DNA of 64,000 bases, taken from the IMG/VR virus record IMGVR_UViG_3300021371_000006, positions 18,735 through 82,734 of that record; one strand, written 5' to 3'. Origin of the DNA: a virus. Below the pieces are notes generated by a model. It made no database searches. It saw only the letters and a program-made list of their open reading frames with translations, and had not been told where the DNA came from. Position 1 is the stretch's first letter; each line of letters opens with the position of its first letter. Below, piece after piece: positions 41,858 through 50,289 of the stretch. A program made the position numbers and the translations under genes.

Positions 41858-41915
41858 ATTAAATATTTTTTTACAGTTTATTGTAATAAATATCTACAAA
41901 TATATAAAAAACAAA

Positions 41916-41941
41916 AAAGGGGGGTGTTACCCCCCCCCCTT
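41916..41941 (-). terminator. G/C-run hairpin, probable terminator
   Basis: Six Gs pair with a run of Cs around TGTTA, followed on the minus strand by an A-rich stretch. It lies just downstream of the 41943 gene and is probably its terminator. The long C-run is a sequencing and slippage hot spot. Confidence 0.55.
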
Positions 41942-41942
41942 C

Positions 41943-42530
41943 TCACATCTTCACCATCACTCCTCCCATACCATTCCACTTAACAATCGCCCTTTTAGGA
42001 ATCCAAAACTCAAACTCACCAATCTCATCAATTTTTCGAGACATATCCTTTTTATAATTCTCGATTGCGACAGTGTCGTAAGCGCTACGAGGATGAGCAA
42101 CACCAACATACTTAGAACACACAGGACCGATACCTGTCAACTTAGAAACATCATCAGTAAGGGTTTTAGCGCAACAACGACATACACCTCCGTTTTCTTT
42201 CGTCAACTTGCCTTTGACCCGAAGTGCTCGGTCAGTCATACCCGTAACCGCAGTTACATCGATAAGGATGGGGTGAAACTCAAGACCATACTCTTCTTTA
42301 ATACCCAATGCAATCTTACGACCAATCTTGATGGTATCACCAACCAAAGTGATATTCAAACGCTGTTGAGCCTGTTCATGACGACGAGCACCCTCGATAA
42401 CACGAATAGCTGCTGCGGTTTGATTATCGGTCAGTGAGTTAAACTTATTAAGACCTCTTTTGAGTGAGTTCATAAAATTGTTGGTTCCGTTGTAGTTCTG
42501 CACTTCTTCGATTACTTGTTCTTGAGTCAT
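41943..42530 (-). CDS. DUF6011-like zinc-binding protein
   Basis: A 195-residue protein from the ATG at 42530. A longer frame to 42563 would start inside the promoter -7 box. Residues about 115-140 carry CRCCAKTLTDDVSKLTGIGP followed by VC, the DUF6011-type signature. The N-terminal half is helical (MTQEQVIEEVQNYNG). Likely nucleic-acid related, but no function is established. Driven by a clean host-type promoter. Confidence 0.68.
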   Translation of the reverse strand: MTQEQVIEEVQNYNGTNNFMNSLKRGLNKFNSLTDNQTAAAIRVIEGARRHEQAQQRLNITLVGDTIKIGRKIALGIKEEYGLEFHPILIDVTAVTGMTDRALRVKGKLTKENGGVCRCCAKTLTDDVSKLTGIGPVCSKYVGVAHPRSAYDTVAIENYKKDMSRKIDEIGEFEFWIPKRAIVKWNGMGGVMVKM

Positions 42531-42560
42531 ATTAATATTGTTTATGTGGTGATTGTGATA

Positions 42561-42592
42561 CAAATATAAGTCAAAAATCCCCTACTGCCAAA
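42561..42592 (-). promoter_or_regulatory. Bacteroidota-type promoter embedded in tmRNA terminator
   Basis: Minus-strand -33 TTTGG (42588-42592), 19-bp gap, -7 TATATTTG (42561-42568). The -33 box lies in the loop of the preceding tmRNA terminator hairpin. Confidence 0.78.
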
Positions 42593-42607
42593 ACAATAGG
42601 GGATTTA
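42575..42607 (-). terminator. terminator of tmRNA
   Basis: On the minus strand AAATCCCCTA pairs with TAGGGGATTT, then a T-tract, immediately 3' of the tmRNA end. Confidence 0.85.
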
Positions 42608-42611
42608 TTTG

Positions 42612-42998
42612 TGGAGGTGCTGGGGCTCGAACCCAGGTCCCAAATATTTCAAATATAGAGTCCTACACGTTTAGTTCATTATTAATTCTTAATAATCCGA
42701 AATATTCAGTTGAATTTTAACATCCTCCACTGACAATAGATGTATGACTCGATTTAGGGTTCAGTCATTTTTCCACCACTACAACGGACTTCTGTTCCAA
42801 GGTTAACGTCCTGACCGACCCGTGGTAAACGATGCCTTAGGCAGCGTAAACCTCTTCAGTGCGGAGTAAACCGACAGCCTGAAGTTTTGCGAAAGTTTCG
42901 CCTGTTACAAATTGAAACCGTAGATTAAAGTGATAGGTATCCTCTCACTACGTGCACTCTACACCTGACCATACCGGTCAAATCCATAAAACACCCCC
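42612..42998 (-). ncRNA. ssrA: transfer-messenger RNA (tmRNA)
   Basis: A 387-nt RNA. The 5' GGGGGTG pairs with 3' CACCTCC, discriminator A, and the T-arm GGGTTCGAGCCCC is near the 3' end. The internal tag frame ends TAC GCT GCC TAA. If the resume codon is GCA (42888-42890), the tag is AKLQAVGLLRTEEVYAA, ending in the Ala-Ala needed by tail-specific proteases. The gene has its own promoter and terminator. It rescues stalled ribosomes and marks the products for ClpP-type degradation. The start of the tag and the pseudoknots are inferred. Confidence 0.9.
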
Positions 42999-43017
42999 AT
43001 ATTTTCAAAGAACACTA

Positions 43018-43048
43018 CAAATATAAATATAAATCTTAAACAATCAAA
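43018..43048 (-). promoter_or_regulatory. promoter of tmRNA
   Basis: Minus-strand -33 TTTG (43045-43048), 19-bp gap, -7 TATATTTG (43018-43025), ending 20 bp before the tmRNA 5' end. The surrounding AAAGAACACTAC matches that of the tRNA-Leu promoter. Confidence 0.8.
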
Positions 43049-43612
43049 TCACTTTCGAACATTTACTACAGAATAATAAGTATTTGTTTCTCGGTCATAA
43101 AGAACTGATACAGAAATATAGTTATACTTACTATTTGTTAAAATTTTCCAGTGTGGGGGACTTTTTTGATACTGTAAAAAAAACTGAGAAACATTATTAA
43201 CATCCGACCTATGATTAGACCCACAACATTCACCACAAGTATCAAAACCCGCCCAATCAATCCGATTTGTGAAACTGTTATACCCTTCACCATGACCAAC
43301 TTTACCTGTTTTTACCTGATTTTCATTCCAAGGCACAGTCAGTAGAGATTCCATGTCATCATCGTATTCTAATCCATTCAATCCATGATTTACTCTCCAT
43401 TCGTTTAATGTATTTACAAAACGTTTTTCCATTTCCCAACAAAGAGAATCAATATTTACCTGAGGTACTGGTGTTGGGATATATCCTTCACATGAAACTT
43501 CAACCTCATTACCCTTATCATCAATATAATAACATTTAGCACCTTCCCATGTAATTTGAGATGTGGTCGTTAATGAAATCAAACAAAAAAGGAGGGGTAA
43601 TAGATTCTTCAT
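43049..43612 (-). CDS. secreted CAP/SCP-domain protein
   Basis: A 187-residue protein with a signal peptide (MKNLLPLLFCLISLTTTSQ). A CAP (SCP/PR1-like) fold follows, with LNEWRVNHGLNGLEYDDDM, GHGEGYNSFTNR and HWKILTNSKYNYISVSVLYD. Family members have lipid-binding, protease-like or signalling roles. The cysteines CGECC may form disulfides. The start at 43612 rather than 43618 is preferred since TATCTTTA with a CAAA-type -33 box is just upstream. A phage-carried secreted CAP protein is unusual. Confidence 0.75.
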   Translation of the reverse strand: MKNLLPLLFCLISLTTTSQITWEGAKCYYIDDKGNEVEVSCEGYIPTPVPQVNIDSLCWEMEKRFVNTLNEWRVNHGLNGLEYDDDMESLLTVPWNENQVKTGKVGHGEGYNSFTNRIDWAGFDTCGECCGSNHRSDVNNVSQFFLQYQKSPPHWKILTNSKYNYISVSVLYDRETNTYYSVVNVRK

Positions 43613-43649
43613 AAACATAAAGATAGTGAAAGTTTTTCTTTATACAAAC

Positions 43650-43657
43650 TATTTATA
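43650..43657 (+). promoter_or_regulatory. TATTTATA element
   Basis: Octamer 13 bp before the ATG of the leader-bearing gene at 43671. Confidence 0.4.
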
Positions 43658-43670
43658 AAGAAAAATTACA

Positions 43671-45095
43671 ATGAAGCGTAATATTATAAATGAAGTTAAC
43701 CGCATGAGACAAATTATGGGGTTGGAGTTAGTTTTAGAACAAACTGACAATATAGAAAGAGTGTTTGTCTCATTATTAGATGAAAAGAGTAAAATTTATT
43801 GGGAAAGTGCTGGTGATGATTTCAGTTGTTCACCAAGATATTATTTCAAATATAGATTCCCTGTTTCAGAATTAGAGTCTGAAAAGTTACCGGAAAAAAC
43901 AACAACAAGAAGAGGTGTTGATGGACAATATCTATACAGTAGTTACAATTACATCCCTAAATCATATTTTAAAGATGAAAGCCAATATCGTAACTCTGTA
44001 AAAGAGTTAAGAAATATTGAAGACCAAAACGGTGACCGTTTAGGTCAAGTAAAATTCGGATTCCCTCTCGGCGAAGATTCGTTAAATCCGGACTTTAATG
44101 AGTCATCACTTAACGCTTGTAAAACTGGTAGTAAGGGTGTAAAAGGAAAAGACAAAAGACAATCAGGTGCCGATGTTCCTCCTATGACAGAAGAAAATAA
44201 AGAAGGGTTCATTCAATATTTTATCGATTGGTGTACTAAAAAATACCCTGAAAAGAAAGATGAAAGTACTCCTGATATAGGTGAATGTAGAAAAAATATT
44301 AAATCAATACGTCTAATACCTGGTAAGTTATCAAAAGAAGAAAAAGATGAAACTGTAATACCCGCGGTTAAAGTTAATCACTCAATAGACAAGAAAACTG
44401 AAGGTGAACCATTCCCTAACAACTCAACAAGAGTGGGTCAAGGCGTCGTTGAGTGGACTAAAAAATTTAAAGGTGATATTACCGATTTTCTAAAACAATT
44501 TCCAGATGCTAAAGTTTCAGTGGCGAATAAAGTAGACGGTGAAAACTACCCATTTGTAATTGCGACATCAGCGTCAAGATACAGAAATACAGGAGAGGCT
44601 CAGCAAATGAATTTTAAAGAACTTTCTCAAGAGAGAGCTGAAAGTGTATATAGTTACATAGTTAATGAATTAAGTTCTTTAGTACCCGACATAAGTACAG
44701 TAAATGTCACTTTAAATTCTAATGGTAGAAATGGTGACGGTTCATCAGGACCAAATCCACCAAGTCCAAATCAATTTTCTGATGGTGGTGGTGACCCTAA
44801 TTCATTTAAACAAGAGGGTGACAGAACATTTAATGGGCAAGAACCACACAGTTCACCAAATGAATATGAACAGTATAAATATTGTATAATACAATTGGCT
44901 GTTAAATTTGATTATGATACAGAAAAGAGTGAACCTGGTACTGATGATAAAATTGGTGAATGGGATATTAAAATAACAAGTGATACACAACCAACAGGAG
45001 GGAGAAACCGTAAGATTTTTAATTTTATTAAGAGCGGTGGTGGTGTCGGATTTTTTGAAGACAGTGGTGGTATAGGATGTGCAGCATATGACTAA
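43671..45095 (+). CDS. leader-bearing protein with possible OmpA-like C-terminus
   Basis: A 474-residue protein. The leader starts MKRNIINEVNRMRQIMGLEL and ends VLE before Q; the nearby LEL may be an alternative. Residues about 300-345 (VIATSASRYRNTG, then FKELSQERAESVYSYIVNEL) are similar in layout to OmpA-family peptidoglycan-binding domains with their SxxRAxxVxxYL helix. A Gly/Pro/Ser-rich stretch is inserted. Likely packaged; peptidoglycan binding after entry is speculative. The end overlaps the next gene. Confidence 0.6.
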   Translation: MKRNIINEVNRMRQIMGLELVLEQTDNIERVFVSLLDEKSKIYWESAGDDFSCSPRYYFKYRFPVSELESEKLPEKTTTRRGVDGQYLYSSYNYIPKSYFKDESQYRNSVKELRNIEDQNGDRLGQVKFGFPLGEDSLNPDFNESSLNACKTGSKGVKGKDKRQSGADVPPMTEENKEGFIQYFIDWCTKKYPEKKDESTPDIGECRKNIKSIRLIPGKLSKEEKDETVIPAVKVNHSIDKKTEGEPFPNNSTRVGQGVVEWTKKFKGDITDFLKQFPDAKVSVANKVDGENYPFVIATSASRYRNTGEAQQMNFKELSQERAESVYSYIVNELSSLVPDISTVNVTLNSNGRNGDGSSGPNPPSPNQFSDGGGDPNSFKQEGDRTFNGQEPHSSPNEYEQYKYCIIQLAVKFDYDTEKSEPGTDDKIGEWDIKITSDTQPTGGRNRKIFNFIKSGGGVGFFEDSGGIGCAAYD

Positions 45096-46957
45096 TGAAG
45101 TTTATAACTCTATTATTAGAAGGTAAAAAGGAGCGTATAATAGATAAGTTCCGAAATCAACTTGAACCGTTAGGTGACGAGGCGATAAAATATGCCGAAA
45201 TAATTATAAATAACGACCCAAGCTTAACTAAAAAGTATTCTGAATGGGGTGTTAAAAAATTTATAGATGAAATTAATAAACCCACTTCTTCAGTTGTAGG
45301 AGGAGGGGACCCAATTTCAGTCGCAAGTATTATATGGGTCAATATTAAAAAGTATCATGATATTGTTGAAAGATTATCACCTGAAAAGGTTGATAATATG
45401 TTTAATATCTTAAATATAGAAGGAAATTTTAGTAGTGAAAGTACAGAAAAAAAGATAAGGTCAAAACCAAAAGACATTACCTCGTTTGATACCATTCACG
45501 ATTTATTTCGTTTTGTTAATAAGTACGAAGATTATTTAGATGAGATAAGGACTGAAAAAGAAGTAAAAAAAGAAGTAGATAGAGTTTATGAAAACGATAG
45601 ATTTTTAATAATACGTCCATTATCACATAAATCATCATGTTACTACGGAGCAAGTACTAAATGGTGTACCACCAGTACTGATAACGACGACTATTTTAAC
45701 AGATATACATCAAGAGGTAAACTATATTACATTATAGATAAAAAATCTTCAGACAGAACATACGGTAAAATGGCATTACTTGTACCTCATGGTAACGGCA
45801 CACCTGAGGTATACAATCAACAGGACCACGGGGAAAAATTTAGTTTTTTATTAGAAAGATTTGCACCAATAAAGGAAGAGATTAATAAACTGACGGAACG
45901 TGGGGATGACTACGAAACTCTAAAGAAAGTAAAAAATAACCCTAAGACATCTATGTATGAATCATTAACATCTCACTTCTTTGATAGGTTTGATGGTGAG
46001 AACGCAATTTTTAATTTCAGTAATGAACTTAAGAATTATTTGGACTTTATGGAGGATGAGGTCGGTGAAGATGCGATAGGTTATTATCTATGGTCATATG
46101 AAAACCCTAATGGAGATTTTTTTTATGAGACATCAAGATTTAATGACGATATGATGGAAGGTTACCCACTTTATGTATTAACACCTGAACATATAGATAT
46201 ATTACGTTCTATTGTTGAGATAATAGAACCTGAGTTGTTAGAGGCGTTTGATGGTAGTGAAATTAAACCTGACGGTGATTGGGACGTAAAAGTATCGAAA
46301 TTTATAGAAAATAAATTACCAAAATTATATGAAGATTTTGGTTATTTGTATTCCGAAGCCGAGGACAGGTCTATACACCAAGGTGTAATAAAATATATTG
46401 AAGATGAAATATGTAATCTTTATGATGAAATAGGATTAACAAAGGTTGACGATGAAGGTTGTTTTGGTCAATATAAAATCAGTATTGATAAACTTATTGA
46501 TATCTACGAGGATAATTTAGATTACAATAAAGACTTGTCTACAGAGCAAGTGTTGGAGAACGTAATCCAACAAAATATTGACTTAGACACATACTTTATG
46601 GATAGTGTAAATGAATATCAGGATTTGGATGTGTTTAATGACTCGTTTAACAGTGATATGACAAATCTGTTGGAAAATGTTTTATCGGATGTCGAATCTG
46701 ATGATAATGTAGTGTCAGACGTTAATGAGTATAGAAGAATATTAAAGTATATAAATAATAAATTTGGTCTTAATACTCCTCACGCAATTAAATCGTCAGA
46801 AAGTGAAGATTCTATAATATTTACAGGGGTTAACCCAAAAAACTCTAAAATTAATTTTGAAATAATTAATAAAGATAATGAAATAAAAAAAGGTAGTGCT
46901 AAGTTGACAACAATAATTAAATTGTTGAACAACTACACACTTTTTGACCCGTTTTAA
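45095..46957 (+). CDS. leader-bearing protein with phage-specific KWC domain, 620 residues
   Basis: Very short leader MKFITLLLEGKKE (L-L-E before G). Residues about 170-250 contain SHKSSCYYGASTKWCTTST and YFNRYTSRGKLYYIIDKK, a cysteine/tryptophan motif I recall from large-phage virion proteins of unknown role. The C-terminal 350 residues are acidic and helical. Start overlaps the stop of the previous gene. An injected protein is plausible. Confidence 0.65.
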   Translation: MKFITLLLEGKKERIIDKFRNQLEPLGDEAIKYAEIIINNDPSLTKKYSEWGVKKFIDEINKPTSSVVGGGDPISVASIIWVNIKKYHDIVERLSPEKVDNMFNILNIEGNFSSESTEKKIRSKPKDITSFDTIHDLFRFVNKYEDYLDEIRTEKEVKKEVDRVYENDRFLIIRPLSHKSSCYYGASTKWCTTSTDNDDYFNRYTSRGKLYYIIDKKSSDRTYGKMALLVPHGNGTPEVYNQQDHGEKFSFLLERFAPIKEEINKLTERGDDYETLKKVKNNPKTSMYESLTSHFFDRFDGENAIFNFSNELKNYLDFMEDEVGEDAIGYYLWSYENPNGDFFYETSRFNDDMMEGYPLYVLTPEHIDILRSIVEIIEPELLEAFDGSEIKPDGDWDVKVSKFIENKLPKLYEDFGYLYSEAEDRSIHQGVIKYIEDEICNLYDEIGLTKVDDEGCFGQYKISIDKLIDIYEDNLDYNKDLSTEQVLENVIQQNIDLDTYFMDSVNEYQDLDVFNDSFNSDMTNLLENVLSDVESDDNVVSDVNEYRRILKYINNKFGLNTPHAIKSSESEDSIIFTGVNPKNSKINFEIINKDNEIKKGSAKLTTIIKLLNNYTLFDPF

Positions 46958-48024
46958 ATCTCTTCGTTTTCCAATAAACGCTCACGGATAAGTAGATATA
47001 AATCTGCCATATCCTTCATATTTAAAGTGACAGTATTTCCATTAATTTTACTTTCAATTTCAATTGAATCATCTGAGATGTTGAAGTAATGATTATCACT
47101 TTCTTCCCATTCTACTGATTCATAATCGTAATCATCATCCTCAATATCATAACTAGTGAATAAACTACCTTGACCGTAGTAATCGTATGTAGGTTTGATG
47201 TAAGTGTAACCAAACTTATTCAAACCAAGCTCATTTACAACACCAATAGCGAGTTTTAGAGCATCTTCAACATCTTTTACAACTACAAATTCAGATGTTG
47301 AATGCATGTTGTAATAACCACAAGAAAAGTTGATACAAGAAAAATCACCTTTTTGTTTAATTTGTGAGACATCAGTATATGGGTGTGACTGAAGGTAAGG
47401 AGATACACCCATAGAGTTTTCAAAGATGGGGGTAATGCGTTTAATGAACTCACCATTACTCTCAAATAAACGAATTCCCGAACAAACTTCGGTAACCAAA
47501 TGATTTCCAGGTGCGTCAAATTGAATCGCATAACCCACATCCTTGAGGAACTCAACATCACACTCCTTAGAGCCGTGACATCCGGTCTCTTCAGATACGA
47601 AAAGACCGACCTTTACATGTGACAAAGTGCGAAGGAGTTCGAGTGCCAAGAAAACACCACATTTATCGTCACCACCGATTCCCGTTGGATTCCCTTGTGG
47701 AGTGTATCCCTTTAGAGATAAGTTTAGTTCTTCAGTAAACGTTCGACCAAAAGTGGGTGGTTTTTCGAGATTCTCCTCCTCAACAACAATGTCTTCAACC
47801 AGTTCATGAACCGTATCAGTATGTGCAACAAACATCGGATAAAACTCACCATCAGGTAATGTACCTTTAGTGGCGTAAACGTTATTCATTGGGTCATTGT
47901 AATACGTTACACCGTCAATCGTCTCAAGAACATTAATAATATAGTCTACCATTCCATCTTCCTTATAGGTTTTAGTTGGGATTGAAAGTACTTCTTTGAG
48001 ACGATTAAGTTGTTCGTTATTCAT
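46954..48024 (-). CDS. M20/PepT-like metallopeptidase
   Basis: A 356-residue protein from the ATG at 48024; a longer start at 48045 would lie in the promoter box. Di-zinc site signatures: FVAHTDTVHE (first His-x-Asp), GIGGDDKCGV, the catalytic-base glutamate in SEETGCHGS, DAPGNH and a final MHSTSEF His. The layout is that of tripeptide aminopeptidase PepT. It would degrade short peptides such as those released by ClpP. Promoter at 48043-48074. Confidence 0.88.
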   Translation of the reverse strand: MNNEQLNRLKEVLSIPTKTYKEDGMVDYIINVLETIDGVTYYNDPMNNVYATKGTLPDGEFYPMFVAHTDTVHELVEDIVVEEENLEKPPTFGRTFTEELNLSLKGYTPQGNPTGIGGDDKCGVFLALELLRTLSHVKVGLFVSEETGCHGSKECDVEFLKDVGYAIQFDAPGNHLVTEVCSGIRLFESNGEFIKRITPIFENSMGVSPYLQSHPYTDVSQIKQKGDFSCINFSCGYYNMHSTSEFVVVKDVEDALKLAIGVVNELGLNKFGYTYIKPTYDYYGQGSLFTSYDIEDDDYDYESVEWEESDNHYFNISDDSIEIESKINGNTVTLNMKDMADLYLLIRERLLENEEI

Positions 48025-48042
48025 TTGTGGTTGATTTGTATA

Positions 48043-48074
48043 CAAATATACTAAATTATTTACTTTAAACCAAA
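48043..48074 (-). promoter_or_regulatory. Bacteroidota-type promoter
   Basis: Minus-strand -33 TTTGG (48070-48074), 19-bp gap, -7 TATATTTG (48043-48050), driving the M20 peptidase. Confidence 0.8.
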
Positions 48075-48076
48075 CA

Positions 48077-48102
48077 AAAGGGGAGAAATTATCTCCCCTT
48101 TA
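48077..48102 (-). terminator. terminator overlapping the end of clpC-like gene
   Basis: AAAGGGGAGA pairs with TCTCCCCTTT around AATTA. The ClpC-like stop codon lies within the stem. Confidence 0.8.
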
Positions 48103-50110
48103 TTAGTACAACCTCTTCTTTACCTTTCATTTTAAGTTTACAGGGTTTACCTTCTACGATATTACCTCTTAATACTTCTTCTGAAATTAAATCCTCGATT
48201 TTTTCTTGAATTGCCCGTTTTATAGGTCTTGCTCCATACTTCTCATCAAACCCAACCTCAGACAAAAACTTTTTAACCTTATTGTCAATGGATACCTTAT
48301 AACCCAACTTAACTAATCTACGATTAAGTTTTGATAGTTCAATTTCAACAATTTTTTCCACCTCGTTTTCCTTAAGGGGATTAAAAACTACAACTTCATC
48401 TACACGATTCAAAAACTCAGGGGTAAAGTGATTTTTAAGTTCCTTTTGTAGTAAGGACTTTTTCATTTCTTCGTTACTTGACATACGAGTCTTAGTGTCA
48501 AACCCAACACCGGTACCGAAATCTTGTAATTTCTTAACCCCTAAGTTTGAGGTCATTATAATAAGACAATTTTTAAAATTAATCTTACGACCAAACGAAT
48601 CTGTTAAATGACCATCATCCATCATTTGAAGTAGAATTGAAAAAATATCTTTATTCGCCTTTTCAATCTCATCAAATAGTACCACAGAATATGGTTTATT
48701 TTTAACTGCTTCAGTTAATTGACCTCCTTGGTCATATCCCACATACCCTGGAGGAGAACCTATAAGTCTACTCATTGAGTACTTCTCTTGATATTCTGAC
48801 ATATCTACCCTAATCAAAGATTCCTCATCCCCGAAAATTTCTTTAGCTAATTGTTTAGCTAAGTGAGTCTTACCAATTCCTGTAGAACCTAAAAAGATAA
48901 ACGAACCGATGGGTCTATTAGGGTCTTTAATACCGACCCTATTTCTTCTAATAGACTTAGATATTGTTTTGACTGCCTCTTCTTGTCCAATAACAGAATT
49001 GTTAAGATTGCTTTCTAACTTTAATAAAGATTCTTTGTCATCCGCATTTAATTTAGACAATGGAATTTTAGTCATAGTAGAAACTACCTCATAAACCATT
49101 TCTTCGGTAATCTCTTTTCTTTTCTCATCCTTATCACTTTCGAATTTTTCTTTTTCAAACTCAAGACGAGAAAGAATCTTTTTCTCTTCATCTCTTAATT
49201 GAGCAGCTTCCTCATATCTCTGACTTTTTACGACTTGTATTTTCTTTTCTTTTATATTAAAAGCATCCTCTCTAAGTTTCTCTATAATTTCAGGAAATTT
49301 AACATTGATTTGTGCCTTAGCCCCAACCTCATCCATAACATCAATCGCTTTATCAGGGAATTCTCTATCATTAACATATCTTCCTGATAAAGAAACACAA
49401 GCCTCTAATGATTCATAACTATACGATACTTTATGATGGTCTTCATATCTAGACTTTAAGTTCTCTAAGATAACCATAGTTTCTTCAGGTGTAGACCCAT
49501 CAACCATCACCTTTTGAAAACGTCTCTCCAAAGCCCCGTCTTTCTCTATATTTTCACGGTATTCATCAAGAGTTGTTGCTCCGATACATTGAATTTCACC
49601 CCTCGCTAGTGCCGGTTTAAATATATTGGAAGCGTCTAATGAACCTGAGGAATTACCCGCACCTATAATAGTATGAATCTCATCAATAAACACTACAATA
49701 TCATGGTTATCATGGAGTTCATCTAAAATAACTTTCATTCTTTCTTCAAACTGACCCCTATATTTTGTTCCCGCGACTATAGAAGTCATATCTAAAGATA
49801 CGATTCTTTTATCACACAGATTTTGAGGACAATCTCCCTCAAAAATTCTCATAGCTAAACCCTCCACTATCGCAGTTTTACCACATCCAGGTTCACCAAC
49901 AATAATAGGATTGTTTTTCTTTCTTCTAGAAAGAATTTGCGCAATCCTTGTTATTTCTACTTCTCGACCTACAACAGGGTCTAATTTACCTTCCGACGCT
50001 AACTTAATTAAATCTCTAGAAAAATTATCTAGAACAGGAGTTCTGGAGTTACTAACTTCTTTTTTCTTTTTTCCTCCTCCTTTTTCGTTTGGGTCTACCG
50101 ATTCTATCAT
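48089..50110 (-). CDS. clpC-like: ClpC-like AAA+ unfoldase lacking the N-terminal domain
   Basis: A 673-residue ATPase. The usual about 150-residue Clp_N domain is replaced by a short Lys/Gly-rich leader; the recognisable part starts near residue 43 (LDPVVGREVEI). First AAA module: Walker A GEPGCGKTA (about 72), VVFIDEIHTIIGAG. Middle: UVR-like YEEAAQLRDEEKK. Second module: GSTGIGKTH (about 406), SVVLFDEIEKA. A VGF tripeptide in FGTGVGFDTKT could serve as the ClpP-docking loop. Losing the N-domain removes the usual adaptor (McsB/MecA) site, so target choice should differ from the host enzyme. It probably pairs with the phage ClpP. The -7 box TATATTTG at 50130 has a weak -33. Confidence 0.93.
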   Translation of the reverse strand: MIESVDPNEKGGGKKKKEVSNSRTPVLDNFSRDLIKLASEGKLDPVVGREVEITRIAQILSRRKKNNPIIVGEPGCGKTAIVEGLAMRIFEGDCPQNLCDKRIVSLDMTSIVAGTKYRGQFEERMKVILDELHDNHDIVVFIDEIHTIIGAGNSSGSLDASNIFKPALARGEIQCIGATTLDEYRENIEKDGALERRFQKVMVDGSTPEETMVILENLKSRYEDHHKVSYSYESLEACVSLSGRYVNDREFPDKAIDVMDEVGAKAQINVKFPEIIEKLREDAFNIKEKKIQVVKSQRYEEAAQLRDEEKKILSRLEFEKEKFESDKDEKRKEITEEMVYEVVSTMTKIPLSKLNADDKESLLKLESNLNNSVIGQEEAVKTISKSIRRNRVGIKDPNRPIGSFIFLGSTGIGKTHLAKQLAKEIFGDEESLIRVDMSEYQEKYSMSRLIGSPPGYVGYDQGGQLTEAVKNKPYSVVLFDEIEKANKDIFSILLQMMDDGHLTDSFGRKINFKNCLIIMTSNLGVKKLQDFGTGVGFDTKTRMSSNEEMKKSLLQKELKNHFTPEFLNRVDEVVVFNPLKENEVEKIVEIELSKLNRRLVKLGYKVSIDNKVKKFLSEVGFDEKYGARPIKRAIQEKIEDLISEEVLRGNIVEGKPCKLKMKGKEEVVLIKGR

Positions 50111-50129
50111 AATCTTAAATAATTTTATA

Positions 50130-50162
50130 CAAATATAGTATATATTATACCATTAAATCAAG
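50130..50162 (-). promoter_or_regulatory. possible promoter for clpC-like gene
   Basis: Minus-strand -7 TATATTTG (50130-50137). The best -33 match is CTTG (50159-50162), 21 bp away, weaker than the others. Confidence 0.5.
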
Positions 50163-50289
50163 TGTTGACATTGTGACATATCATTTAAACTTTACCTGAC
50201 ATAATGTCAGTTTTAGAGTTAATTTAATATGTTGGTACGATATTAACTATAAAAATGTAAATTTAATAAACTAATAATAAAAAAACAAA

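Noticed and set aside
41595-42437. A 280-residue plus-strand open frame antisense to the holin-like and DUF6011-like genes
   Set aside because: It covers a terminator and a C-run, has no coding-like composition, and the opposite-strand genes have recognisable motifs and a promoter.
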